Part shown: positions 6,797 to 14,049 of the stretch, one piece after another
How the letters are laid out: each line of letters opens with the position of its first letter
Position numbering within the stretch: position 1 is the stretch's first letter
Assembly (NCBI GenBank): GCA_016284575.1
Contig: JAEEPD010000017.1
Location: forward strand, 1-26,174
Length of the DNA stretch: 26,174 nt
Source of the DNA: Bacillota bacterium
GTDB lineage: Bacteria > Bacillota > Clostridia > Peptostreptococcales > Anaerovoracaceae
Reading direction: 5' to 3'
Position numbers and translations under genes: made by a program
The notes under the pieces: generated by a model
What the model was told of the DNA's origin: nothing
Seen by the model: only the letters and a program-made list of their open reading frames with translations
Databases searched by the model: none

Positions 6797-8372
6797 ATTC
6801 AGGTTCAGCGATTACATTAAGAGTCAGGAGCCCACTGAGGCCATACGAGGAGCTGGAAAAGCCTTTGAAAAGAGTGTGGAAGCTGCTGAGATGACTGAAA
6901 ATGAGCCCTCAAAGCCTGAAACAGCACCGATATTTTCGGAAAAGAATCCTCCAGGGGCTGAATCGGCCCAGATATTTAAGGAAAAGGAAGCTCCAGAGCC
7001 CGAAGAAGCTCCAATAAAAGATGAAGAGTCCCCGGAAAGGGTCACTGCAGTGGCGATAGACCGCCGTGAGGAGTTCAAACGCCTCTGCGAGCGCATAAAA
7101 AGGGAGTTCTATCTGGACTGGGAGAACAGGGAAAACTCCCGCAGCACCCTGGAGCTCCAGAAAAGGGCCATCATAGGCTACGAAAAGGAAAAGGAGTTCT
7201 TCAAGAACCGCATTGGGGAGATCTTAAGAAGCATGGGCCTGGAAAAATCTCCCTATCCCTTCTGGTACAGCTCCCTTGAGGACGGCATATACCAGGAGAA
7301 CTGGGGGCTGGCGGGCCTTGCGGAGTGGTTCCATCCAAGATATGCGGAAAGCAGCTCTGCCAAGATAATAGGGGACAGCATCTATTTCCTCCACGAGGGA
7401 AGAATGCAGCTTATGCCCCAGAAGATAAGCAGGGAGAGAAAGGAGCAGCTTATAAAGGCATTCATGCTTCTGACGCCTGAAGAGCGCATGGACAAAAGCT
7501 ATCACGAGACCTATCTTCTCGACGGCACCCGTGTGACCATCTTCACAGAGCCCATGGCCAAGAAGGATCAGGCGTCGATCATATTCCGCCGCTACCTGAT
7601 ACCCACTCTTAGCTTCGAGGAGCAGGCAAGGCGGGGGACCATACCTGAGGCGGCCATTCCCTTCTTCGAGTCCATGGTCTCTGTGGGCTACAATGTGGTC
7701 TTTCTCGGCGCCGTGAGAACCGCAAAAACGACGTTCTTAAGCACCTGGCAGCGCTACGAGGACCCTGCGCTTGAGGGGGTAATGGTGGAAACGGACCCGG
7801 AGATACCCATGCATACGCTGCTTCCGGGGGCGCCGATCCTTCAGCTTATAGCGGACGGGGATGAGCTTCGCCGCATCTCAAAGAATCTTCTCAGAAGCGA
7901 CGCGGACTACTTCATACTTGCAGAGGCAAGGGACGGCATTGCCCTCGATACGGCGGTAAAGATCGCCGCAAAGGGCACCAAGCGCATGAAGCTTACCTTC
8001 CACTCGAGAAACCCCGGTCAGTTTCCTCTGGAGGCTGCCACGGAGATCATCAAGGCCACAGGCGGAGACCTTAAGCTTACCATGAATATGATAGCCAGCG
8101 GCTTCGACTTTCTTTTTCACTTCATACAGCTTCAGGACAAGAGGCAGAAAAGGCTCAAGGGCATATATCAGCTGAGCCTGGAGGAAGGGGATGAGATAAT
8201 GGTCCGTCCCATATGCCGGTACGATATAGCAGATGAAAGCTGGCGCTTTTTTTCAGAGCTGGCGCCGGACAAGGTGGAATATGGTCTTGAGAGCAATCCC
8301 GAGGGCTTCAGACGAATGCAGGCGCAGCTTTCAGAGCTTGAAAGGAGGGGCAGAGAAGCCGGAATCAAATGA
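6789..8372 (+). CDS. cpaF: CpaF/TadA-like secretion ATPase, divergent
   Basis: A 527-residue protein. The first 85 residues are low-complexity and rich in Glu, Pro and Ala, with a loosely repeated A-x-IF-x-EK unit. A helical N-terminal domain follows and then an ATPase core: RRYLIPTLSFEEQARRGTI (268-285), Walker A-like GAVRTAKTT (307-315), VMVETDPEI (331-339), ILAEARDG (376-383) with E379 in the Walker B/catalytic position, and TFHSRNP (403-409) in place of the usual TIHANSP. The invariant Walker A Gly before Lys is Ala312, but K313-T314-T315, E379, R381 and H405 remain, so activity is plausible. Family role: hexameric cytoplasmic motor that powers pilin assembly via TadB/TadC. The gene overlaps both neighbours (ATGGCTAA upstream, ATGA downstream), showing tight coupling. 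Confidence 0.85.
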   Translation: MAKFRFSDYIKSQEPTEAIRGAGKAFEKSVEAAEMTENEPSKPETAPIFSEKNPPGAESAQIFKEKEAPEPEEAPIKDEESPERVTAVAIDRREEFKRLCERIKREFYLDWENRENSRSTLELQKRAIIGYEKEKEFFKNRIGEILRSMGLEKSPYPFWYSSLEDGIYQENWGLAGLAEWFHPRYAESSSAKIIGDSIYFLHEGRMQLMPQKISRERKEQLIKAFMLLTPEERMDKSYHETYLLDGTRVTIFTEPMAKKDQASIIFRRYLIPTLSFEEQARRGTIPEAAIPFFESMVSVGYNVVFLGAVRTAKTTFLSTWQRYEDPALEGVMVETDPEIPMHTLLPGAPILQLIADGDELRRISKNLLRSDADYFILAEARDGIALDTAVKIAAKGTKRMKLTFHSRNPGQFPLEAATEIIKATGGDLKLTMNMIASGFDFLFHFIQLQDKRQKRLKGIYQLSLEEGDEIMVRPICRYDIADESWRFFSELAPDKVEYGLESNPEGFRRMQAQLSELERRGREAGIK

Positions 8373-9292
8373 TGAACTATTTTCTTTATGCGGTATACAC
8401 TATTGGACTTTTCGTACTGTTTTCCGAGAGCCTGTCGCTTATAATGCGGCGAATAAAGCTGCGTCACAGACTGCAAGCCCCGGTGCAGGAAAAGGATATA
8501 CTGGCGCCTGCCTCGGAGTGGCTTGGAAGGCTGGCCAGCGTCTCCTTTGGAAAGGACGTTAACGGAAGCCTGGTCATGTGGTCTCTGGTATTTCTGTTCC
8601 TGCTCATATTCTTTCTTGCCATGAACAGCTTTACGCCTCCTACGGCCCTGCTGGTGGCCCTTATAAGCGCCTCAGCCCCGGTGCTTCTGATGTACATAAG
8701 GCTGATGTCTGAGCAGGGGAAAAGCTCAAGAGAGGGCATAGCCTTTGTGAGCGAGATGTACAGGCAATACCGGGCCTGCGGACAGAACATGAGTCAGGCC
8801 ATGGAAAGGGCTCTGGAAAACAGCAAGAACTTTCCCCTTTGCGCAAGGCACACCTACAGGCTTCTGCTGCACCTTCGGGCTGCTTCAGGACCGGGGGAGA
8901 TAAGAGCAGCCTGCGCTGAGTTCTCCTTTGCCCTTGGCACAGTCTGGGGCAGCATGCTCAGCTCCTGCATAAGGATATCGGAGGAGAAGGGTCTGGACAT
9001 AAGCGAAGGCCTGGGAGATATAGTGGTGCAGCTTAAGAGCGCCAGCAGAAGGGCTGAGGAGAGAAAAAGGCTCAATTCAGAGGCCAACAGGATGACCACT
9101 CTTCTGATCCCCATACTTTACATAGGGACTGTGGGCGTATCCATAAGCTACCTCGGACTGAGCCCCTCGAAGTTCTTCAGCAACCAGTTTCTGACCCCGG
9201 AGGGCCTTCTTTTCTTTATGGTTGGCATATTCCTTTTTATCGTAAACCTGGCTGTGCTGTCACTTGTGAGCGGCTCAAGACTGGATTATTAG
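8369..9292 (+). CDS. tadB: TadB-like inner membrane platform protein (T2SSF family)
   Basis: A 307-residue membrane protein. Hydrophobic spans occur near residues 3-25 (YFLYAVYTIGLFVLFSESL), 68-85 (VMWSLVFLFLLIFFLAM), 91-110 (ALLVALISASAPVLLMYI), and two at the C-terminus (LLIPILYIGTVGVSISYLG; LLFFMVGIFLFIVNLAVLSLV). Between the pairs lies a cytoplasmic helical T2SSF-like domain with FVSEMYRQYRACGQNMSQAMERAL and a GSMLSSCIRISEEKGLDISEGL stretch. This order is that of TadB. The ATG overlaps the CpaF-like stop (ATGATG); a second ATG three bases on is equally possible. It should form the membrane platform with the TadC-like protein encoded next. Confidence 0.82.
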   Translation: MMNYFLYAVYTIGLFVLFSESLSLIMRRIKLRHRLQAPVQEKDILAPASEWLGRLASVSFGKDVNGSLVMWSLVFLFLLIFFLAMNSFTPPTALLVALISASAPVLLMYIRLMSEQGKSSREGIAFVSEMYRQYRACGQNMSQAMERALENSKNFPLCARHTYRLLLHLRAASGPGEIRAACAEFSFALGTVWGSMLSSCIRISEEKGLDISEGLGDIVVQLKSASRRAEERKRLNSEANRMTTLLIPILYIGTVGVSISYLGLSPSKFFSNQFLTPEGLLFFMVGIFLFIVNLAVLSLVSGSRLDY

Positions 9293-9305
9293 CGGGAGGC
9301 GCACT

Positions 9306-9950
9306 ATGGATAAACTGAATTATCTCTTTCTTCTCCTGTTTCAGGCAGGGATAGCCCTTATGATGTTCAGCCCGAAGTGGGATCTTAAGGCAAGGGCCGA
9401 TTACTACTACGGCAGGGGAAAGGAAAGGCTTAAGCAGAGCAGCATAAGCCGCATCGCCGGCAGCTTAAAGCGCAGCGGAAAGGCCGATTCCCTGCAGAGG
9501 GAGCTTTCCGAAGGCCTGGCCTATGTGAAGAACATAGTCGTTCTGGGCCGGGGCAAAAACGTCAGCAGCGAGCTTCTTCTTACGGAGCTGGCGGACCTTA
9601 GCAGGGAGCTTGGCCCTGTGTATCTTGAGATGGCCTCCCATATGCACATGAACGAAAAGGACAGCGCCATGGAGCTTCTTGAGGCCGCTGTCCCCGGGAG
9701 CCTTACGCCGGACATTGCAAGGCTTCTCACGGGATGGGAGGAGATAGACCCGGACAGTCTTCTGTCAACGGTGGAGCTTTACCAGACCAGCCTTAGGGAG
9801 GAACGCAGCACAAAGCAGCTTAAAAAGGATGAGTTGATCAGCGACATGATATATTTTCAGGTCGTTGCAAACTGCATGGTCGTCCTTTTGAATTTTATAT
9901 ATGTGGGCTATTTCATAGAACAGAGAGAGGCGCTGAAGTTCCTGTTTTAG
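9306..9950 (+). CDS. tadC: TadC-like membrane protein, short
   Basis: A 214-residue protein with one N-terminal span (residues 5-22, NYLFLLLFQAGIALMMF) and one near the C-terminus (about 183-204, VVANCMVVLLNFIYVGYFIEQ). The middle is helical with ELADLSRELGPVYLEMASHM and a VELYQTSLREERSTKQLKKDEL stretch like the T2SSF cytoplasmic domain. It is shorter than typical TadC (around 300 residues) and has two rather than several clear spans. A good GGGAGG site lies 6-9 bases upstream of ATG 9306, 13 bases after TadB. The position after TadB and before the pilin-like genes supports the call; the sequence alone is divergent. Confidence 0.68.
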   Translation: MDKLNYLFLLLFQAGIALMMFSPKWDLKARADYYYGRGKERLKQSSISRIAGSLKRSGKADSLQRELSEGLAYVKNIVVLGRGKNVSSELLLTELADLSRELGPVYLEMASHMHMNEKDSAMELLEAAVPGSLTPDIARLLTGWEEIDPDSLLSTVELYQTSLREERSTKQLKKDELISDMIYFQVVANCMVVLLNFIYVGYFIEQREALKFLF

Positions 9951-9959
9951 GGGCGCCTC
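9927..9959 (+). repeat. Inverted repeat spanning the tadC stop codon
   Basis: GAGGCGC (9927-9933) and GCGCCTC (9953-9959) can form a 7-bp RNA stem with a 19-base loop, immediately before the ribosome binding site of the first tiny pilin-like gene. There is no U-tract, so it is not a terminator. It could stabilise or process the downstream mRNA. Confidence 0.4.
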
Positions 9960-9974
9960 CGAAAGGAGAAAAGA

Positions 9975-10151
9975 ATGAAACAGTTGATCGTAATGATCTC
10001 CACCATAATCCTTGGCATCGCCATCGCCTTTATGGTGCTGGGTTTTAAAACAACGGCAAAAAACCTGACAGACAAGACCAATTCAAAGGTGAACAGCATA
10101 GTAAACGAGGTCAATAACTTCGACACCTCCTATACTGCGCCCACCGTATAG
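9975..10151 (+). CDS. Tiny pilin-like protein 1 (58 residues)
   Basis: ATG at 9975 follows AAAGGAG by 8 bases and encodes 58 residues. Only four residues precede a 20-residue hydrophobic segment (MKQLIVMISTIILGIAIAFM), followed by a polar helical tail TAKNLTDKTNSKVNSIVNEV and an end TAPTV. The layout is that of a Flp-type pilin (short leader, hydrophobic helix, small polar tail). However, there is no prepilin peptidase site: no Gly before a hydrophobic run with Glu at +5. It shares the MKQLI...STIILGI N-terminus with the next gene, so the two are paralogues. It comes directly after TadC, where pilin genes are expected. Function as a structural subunit is inferred from position and shape; a small assembly factor is the alternative. 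Confidence 0.7.
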   Translation: MKQLIVMISTIILGIAIAFMVLGFKTTAKNLTDKTNSKVNSIVNEVNNFDTSYTAPTV

Positions 10152-10166
10152 ACCGGGGCTATTGCC

Positions 10167-10316
10167 ATGAAGCAGCTTATAATACTTGTATCCACCATTA
10201 TTCTGGGGATCTTCATATTCCGCATGGTGGCGGGGCCGGAGGAAGGCAGCATATACAGCGGCGTAAAGAGGCTGTGGCAGTCGGAGATACAGGTCCGCAC
10301 CGTACAGGATTACTGA
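10167..10316 (+). CDS. Tiny pilin-like protein 2 (49 residues)
   Basis: ATG at 10167, 15 bases after the previous stop, encodes 49 residues. The N-terminus reads MKQLIILVSTIILGIFIFRM, sharing 13 of the first 15 positions with tiny protein 1, while the tail (GPEEGSIYSGVKRLWQSEIQ, ending VRTVQDY) is different and more charged. The shared part differs by many silent changes at DNA level, indicating an old duplication under protein-level constraint. The ribosome binding site is weak (GGGG 11 bases upstream), so translation may be coupled to the first gene. As with its paralogue there is no Gly/Glu prepilin cleavage motif. Likely a minor subunit or accessory membrane peptide of the Tad-like machine. 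Confidence 0.68.
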   Translation: MKQLIILVSTIILGIFIFRMVAGPEEGSIYSGVKRLWQSEIQVRTVQDY

Positions 10317-10340
10317 TCCTGAGTTGAAAGGAAGGGCTAT

Positions 10341-10772
10341 ATGAAACAGTTTTTAGTGCTGGCTGCAGTGCTTCCTCTGATGCTTATATTCTTTGTGCAG
10401 TTTTCCCTGGATCAGATAAACAGCAGCCGCATTGCGGTGCTGTCGGATCTTGTTTACGCTGCCAAGGAGGAGGCAAGGCAGGAGGGCTGCTTTACTGACA
10501 GCATCAGAACGGATCTGAGGCGGAAGATAAGCTCAGCTCTGGGTGTAAGGGAGTCCGACATCGTGATCGAGGCCACCGATACAGTCCAGTACAGGCTCAT
10601 CTCAGCTGAGGGCTACACGGATTCCAACTGGAAGAGGGGGCTCATCTATTACAAGGTCTCCGTCCCCATAGGCCAGGTGATGGCGGGAAAGAGCATGTTC
10701 GGCATAAAGGACGAGGACAATGCCTATTACTACACTATCGAAAACTATGCGGCAAGCGAAAGACTGCCTTAG
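10341..10772 (+). CDS. TadE-like pseudopilin candidate
   Basis: A 143-residue protein opening MKQFLVLAAVLPLMLIFFVQ: two to four residues, a hydrophobic helix, then a soluble domain. Residues 20-60 are helical (FSLDQINSSRIAVLSDLVYAAKEEARQEGC), followed by a mixed alpha/beta domain with IVIEATDTVQYRL and GLIYYKVSVPIGQVMAG. TadE/TadF-like minor pilins have this layout. The MKQ start is the same as in the two tiny proteins just upstream. The ribosome binding site GAAAGGAAGGG is 5-12 bases before the ATG. No Glu5 or Gly cleavage motif is visible. The role as a minor pilin priming assembly is an inference from position and shape. Confidence 0.62.
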   Translation: MKQFLVLAAVLPLMLIFFVQFSLDQINSSRIAVLSDLVYAAKEEARQEGCFTDSIRTDLRRKISSALGVRESDIVIEATDTVQYRLISAEGYTDSNWKRGLIYYKVSVPIGQVMAGKSMFGIKDEDNAYYYTIENYAASERLP

Positions 10773-10796
10773 CTCAGGCCCGGGAGGCGGATACAG

Positions 10797-11246
10797 ATGA
10801 AGACCTTTATCATTTTTCTTGCCTTTGTGCTTATAAGTGTGAGCTGCCTTTGCTTCAACAGCGATTTCAACAATTTTGTGCAGCTGCAGAATCACATGAA
10901 GGCACTGGCTGAGGATGCGGCGGTGGGAAGCGCTCTGGTCCTGGACAGCGGAGAATACTCCAAGGGGAGGCTGGTGATAGACGAGGAAAGCGCAAGAAGC
11001 TATGTGAGCTTTCTCCTTGAGGAGGCAAAAAAAGGCTACTTCAGCCCCCGGCGGGGAAGGCTGAGCTGGGAGCTTCACATCTTCGATGATGACAAGGGCT
11101 ACAGCGGCTGCGAGGTCTACGGTCTTGAGCCCGCCAAGCCGGCTTCGGTGGTGACCATACATTTCAGCTCGGACAGTCTTTTTCGCATGAGCATATTCAG
11201 CAAGGACAGCGTCAGCCGTACTGCCAGCTATCAGTGGGAATTCTGA
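10797..11246 (+). CDS. Membrane-anchored minor pilin-like protein, last gene of the Tad-like operon
   Basis: A 149-residue protein starting MKTFIIFLAFVLISVSCLCF: a hydrophobic N-terminal helix after two to three residues, then a soluble domain with YVSFLLEEAKKGYFSPRRGR, LSWELHIFDDDKGYSG and VVTIHFSSDSLF. GGGAGG lies 10 bases upstream of ATG 10797. It shares the start layout of the three upstream genes. The stretch LISVSC weakly resembles a lipobox, so a lipoprotein is an alternative to a pseudopilin. It ends just before a strong terminator and closes the operon. I do not recognise a named family. Confidence 0.6.
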   Translation: MKTFIIFLAFVLISVSCLCFNSDFNNFVQLQNHMKALAEDAAVGSALVLDSGEYSKGRLVIDEESARSYVSFLLEEAKKGYFSPRRGRLSWELHIFDDDKGYSGCEVYGLEPAKPASVVTIHFSSDSLFRMSIFSKDSVSRTASYQWEF

Positions 11247-11271
11247 ACGCAGAGTGCCAAAGCTCTGCATC

Positions 11272-11310
11272 AACGCCTTTTGCGCGGAATGCGCAGAGGG
11301 CGTTATTTTT
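11272..11310 (+). terminator. Intrinsic terminator of the Tad-like operon
   Basis: AACGCC (11272-11277) pairs with GGCGTT (11299-11304), with an inner TGCGC/GCGCA stem, followed by ATTTTT. It lies 25 bases after the last stop codon. Confidence 0.85.
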
Positions 11311-11378
11311 ATGCAAGAATAAAATCAAATTACTGGCTGGGGAAATATATCACTTTGAGATAGCATAAGACAATCTTC

Positions 11379-11407
11379 TTGCTATTTTTGGTTTTGTAGT
11401 TCATAAT
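11379..11407 (+). promoter_or_regulatory. Candidate promoter of pfk
   Basis: TTGCTA (11379-11384), 17 bp, CATAAT (11402-11407). The start site would fall near 11414, just before the GGAGG at 11419-11423, giving a very short leader. Confidence 0.45.
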
Positions 11408-11432
11408 TACTTCGTTACGGAGGTTTTTATTT

Positions 11433-12518
11433 ATGAAGAGCATGACCAGAGTGGCATTGATCACCAGCGGCGGAGACTGCCAGGGACTCAATGCTGCCAT
11501 CAGAGGGATAGGGAAGGCTCTCTATCACAAACTGGACAACATAGAGATCTTCGGCATGTATGACGGTTACCGCGGCCTTGTGGACAGCGATTATGTGTTC
11601 ATGTCTGAGATGTCTTTTTCGGGCATACTTACGCAAGGCGGCACTATTCTGGGTACCTCCAGACTGGACTATATACCCGGTAAGGATATCATAGACGAGA
11701 ACGGCAACAGCCTTATTCCTGCAATGAAGGATACTTATAACAGGCTGGGGCTTGACTGCCTTATCATCATGGGCGGAAACGGCACTCAGAAGAGCGCCAA
11801 GCTCATCATGGATGCAGGGATGAATGTCATCACCCTTCCGAAGACCATTGACAACGATATTTTCGGCACAGACACCACCTTTGGCTTCCAGAGCGCGGTC
11901 GATATAGCTACAAATGTTATCGACTATATCCATACCACTGCCAGCTCCCACGGCAGGATCTTTGTCGTGGAGCTTATGGGAAGGGACGCAGGCTGGCTAA
12001 CCTTAAGCGCCGGCATCTCCAGCGGAGCGGACGCCATACTCATACCCGAGATCCCCTACGACGTCAACAGCGTGGCTGCAATGATCGAGGCCAGAAAGAA
12101 GGCAGGAAAGAACTTTTCCATCGTTGCCTGCGCAGAGGGCGCTGTGCCCAAGGACGAGGAGAAGCTGAGCGAGGAGGAGAGCCGCAGAAAGAGAGAGGCC
12201 TCTATCTATCCCACAGTTTCCTACAAGCTTGCGGCAGACCTTAAGGAGCTTACAGGCCACGATACGAGAGTTACCATACCCGGACACTATCAGAGAGGCG
12301 GTCCTCCCTGTCCCAGAGACAGAGAGCTTGCCACACGCTTTGGCGTTGAGGCTGCCAACCTTATAATCAACAAGCAGTACGGACGGATGGTCGCCCTGAA
12401 GGGCGATGTCATCACCTCCATTCCTTTGGAGGAAGCTGCCAGCAAGACTAAATTCCTTCCTGTTGATCATCCTCTGATCCAGATGGCAAGGGATCTTGGT
12501 ATATGCATGGGCGACTAG
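11433..12518 (+). CDS. pfkA: 6-phosphofructokinase, group with Gly/Lys active-site signature
   Basis: A 361-residue PFK family protein. The opening TSGGDCQGLNAAIRG (11-25) is the nucleotide/pyrophosphate loop. Residues 114-118 are GGNGT and 136-142 are PKTIDND, followed by MGRDAGW and IPEIPYD. In the family, Gly at the second-from-last position of GGDG(S/T) goes with ATP use and Asp with pyrophosphate use; Gly here points to ATP, while the Lys in PKTIDND is otherwise typical of pyrophosphate enzymes. The same Gly/Lys pair is known in some ATP enzymes of actinobacteria. Asn116 in place of the usual Asp is uncommon. Role: phosphorylation of fructose 6-phosphate in glycolysis. GGAGG is 10 bases before ATG 11433. 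An M18 aminopeptidase gene follows behind an internal terminator. Confidence 0.93.
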   Translation: MKSMTRVALITSGGDCQGLNAAIRGIGKALYHKLDNIEIFGMYDGYRGLVDSDYVFMSEMSFSGILTQGGTILGTSRLDYIPGKDIIDENGNSLIPAMKDTYNRLGLDCLIIMGGNGTQKSAKLIMDAGMNVITLPKTIDNDIFGTDTTFGFQSAVDIATNVIDYIHTTASSHGRIFVVELMGRDAGWLTLSAGISSGADAILIPEIPYDVNSVAAMIEARKKAGKNFSIVACAEGAVPKDEEKLSEEESRRKREASIYPTVSYKLAADLKELTGHDTRVTIPGHYQRGGPPCPRDRELATRFGVEAANLIINKQYGRMVALKGDVITSIPLEEAASKTKFLPVDHPLIQMARDLGICMGD

Positions 12519-12538
12519 TGATCGATCAGTCAGTTAAC

Positions 12539-12581
12539 GCGGCAGTATACCAGCCCGAGCCGGTGTATCGCCGCATTTTTT
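12539..12581 (+). terminator. Terminator between pfk and the M18 aminopeptidase gene
   Basis: GCGGC (12539-12543) pairs with GCCGC (12570-12574); inside, GTATACC and GGTGTAT pair with two G-U wobbles. An ATTTTTT tail follows. The next start codon (12603) is only 22 bases beyond, leaving no room for a separate promoter after the hairpin. Confidence 0.8.
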
Positions 12582-12602
12582 ATGAAAGCAGAGGAAATAT
12601 TA

Positions 12603-13997
12603 ATGAAAAACAAAACAGTATGGGAAAAGTACAGCTCCAAGGAGCTTAAGGCTGTGAAGAGCTTCTCCGAGGGCTACAAGGACTTCCTTGACAAGGGCAA
12701 GACCGAGCGCGAGTGCGTGGAGCAGATCGTTGCCGCAGCAGAAAAGGAAGGCTATAAGGACCTGGAAAAGGTCCTGGCTGAGGGCAGGAAGATCAAGGCA
12801 GGCGACAAGCTTTATTCTGTCACCATGAAGAAGTCCATCGCCCTGTTCATCATCGGCAGCGAGCCCCTTGAAAAGGGCATGAACATCCTTGGCGCCCACA
12901 TCGACAGTCCCAGAGTGGACGTAAAGGGCAACCCCCTCTACGAGACCAACGGCATGGCCTATCTTGACACCCATTACTATGGCGGCATCAAGAAGTATCA
13001 GTGGGTGGCTCAGGCTATGGCTATCCACGGCGTTATCGTTAAAAAGGACGGAGAGGTGGTCCGCGTCTGCATAGGCGAGGACGACAAGGATCCCGTATTC
13101 GTATTCACCGATCTTCTGATCCACCTGGCTCAGAAGCAGATGGAGGAGAAGGCCTCCACCGTTATCAAGGGCGAAGGTCTGGATCTTCTCATCGGCAATC
13201 AGCCTCTTAAGAAGAGCAAGCTGAGCGAGGATCAGAAGGACGCAGTGGCTGCAAATGTGCTGGCTATCCTGAAGGACAAGTACGGTGTTGAAGAGAGCGA
13301 TTTCATCTCCGCAGAGCTGGAGATCGTTCCTGCAGGCAAGGCAAGGGACTGCGGTCTGGACGCATCCATGATCCTGTCCTACGGTCAGGACGACAGAGTC
13401 TGCGCATATACATCTCTTAAGGCTCTCCTGGACAGCGAGGCCGGCAAGCGCACCTACTGCTGCCTGCTGGTGGACAAGGAAGAGATCGGAAGCGTAGGCG
13501 CCACAGGTATGAACGCATACTATTTCGAGAACGCTGTGGCAGAGATCATCGCCAACATGGAAGGCGAGTCCAATATGAAGACCCGCAGATGCCTGGCCAA
13601 TTCCTTCATGCTGAGCTCTGACGTTAGCGCGGGCTATGATCCTCTCTACGCCGATGCATTTGAAGCAAAGAACGCAGCCTTCATCTCCCAGGGCATGACC
13701 TTTAACAAGTTCACAGGAGCCCGCGGCAAGAGCGGTTCCAACGATGCCAATGCGGAGTATGTGGGCAAGCTCAGAAAGATCATGGAGGACGAGGGCATCA
13801 GCTATCAGTTCGCCGAGCTTGGCAAGGTGGACGTGGGCGGCGGCGGCACCATCGCTTTCATCATGGCCAAATACGGCATGAATGTTATCGACAGCGGCGT
13901 TGCAGTGCTCAATATGCACGCGCCCTACGAAGTGAGCTCTAAGGCTGACGTTTACGAAGCCTACAAGGGCTACATGGCATTCCTGAAGAACGCATAA
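12603..13997 (+). CDS. apeA: M18 family aminopeptidase
   Basis: A 464-residue zinc aminopeptidase with the M18 motifs in order: GAHIDSPR with H99 as metal ligand, GQDDR (metal-bridging Asp, about residue 260), DKEEIGS (catalytic and metal Glu pair, about 293-299), SSDVSAGYDP and a C-terminal MHAPYE (last metal His). The length fits the family (about 430-480). An in-frame ATG at 12582 sits directly after the terminator U-tract; ATG 12603 is preferred because AGAGGAAA lies 7 bases upstream. Codon use is strongly biased (AAG, ATC, CTG), suggesting high expression. Role: cytoplasmic removal of N-terminal residues from peptides. Its transcription appears to depend on reading through the pfk terminator. 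Confidence 0.93.
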   Translation: MKNKTVWEKYSSKELKAVKSFSEGYKDFLDKGKTERECVEQIVAAAEKEGYKDLEKVLAEGRKIKAGDKLYSVTMKKSIALFIIGSEPLEKGMNILGAHIDSPRVDVKGNPLYETNGMAYLDTHYYGGIKKYQWVAQAMAIHGVIVKKDGEVVRVCIGEDDKDPVFVFTDLLIHLAQKQMEEKASTVIKGEGLDLLIGNQPLKKSKLSEDQKDAVAANVLAILKDKYGVEESDFISAELEIVPAGKARDCGLDASMILSYGQDDRVCAYTSLKALLDSEAGKRTYCCLLVDKEEIGSVGATGMNAYYFENAVAEIIANMEGESNMKTRRCLANSFMLSSDVSAGYDPLYADAFEAKNAAFISQGMTFNKFTGARGKSGSNDANAEYVGKLRKIMEDEGISYQFAELGKVDVGGGGTIAFIMAKYGMNVIDSGVAVLNMHAPYEVSSKADVYEAYKGYMAFLKNA

Positions 13998-14005
13998 GCT
14001 TCCCG

Positions 14006-14040
14006 GCAGCCGCAGACAGACCGCGGCTGCTTTTTATTTT
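14006..14040 (+). terminator. Intrinsic terminator after the M18 gene
   Basis: GCAGCCGC (14006-14013) and GCGGCTGC (14023-14030) form an 8-bp stem with a 9-base loop followed by TTTTTATTTT. Confidence 0.9.
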
Positions 14041-14049
14041 TCTGCGGCG

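Noticed and set aside
10797..10860. Lipoprotein signal in the last Tad-like gene
   Set aside because: LISVSC fits only loosely and the surrounding genes share a pilin-like start without a lipobox; kept as an alternative only.
12600..13919. 439-codon minus-strand ORF
   Set aside because: It is the antisense shadow of the M18 aminopeptidase; a strongly biased codon usage creates long antisense frames.
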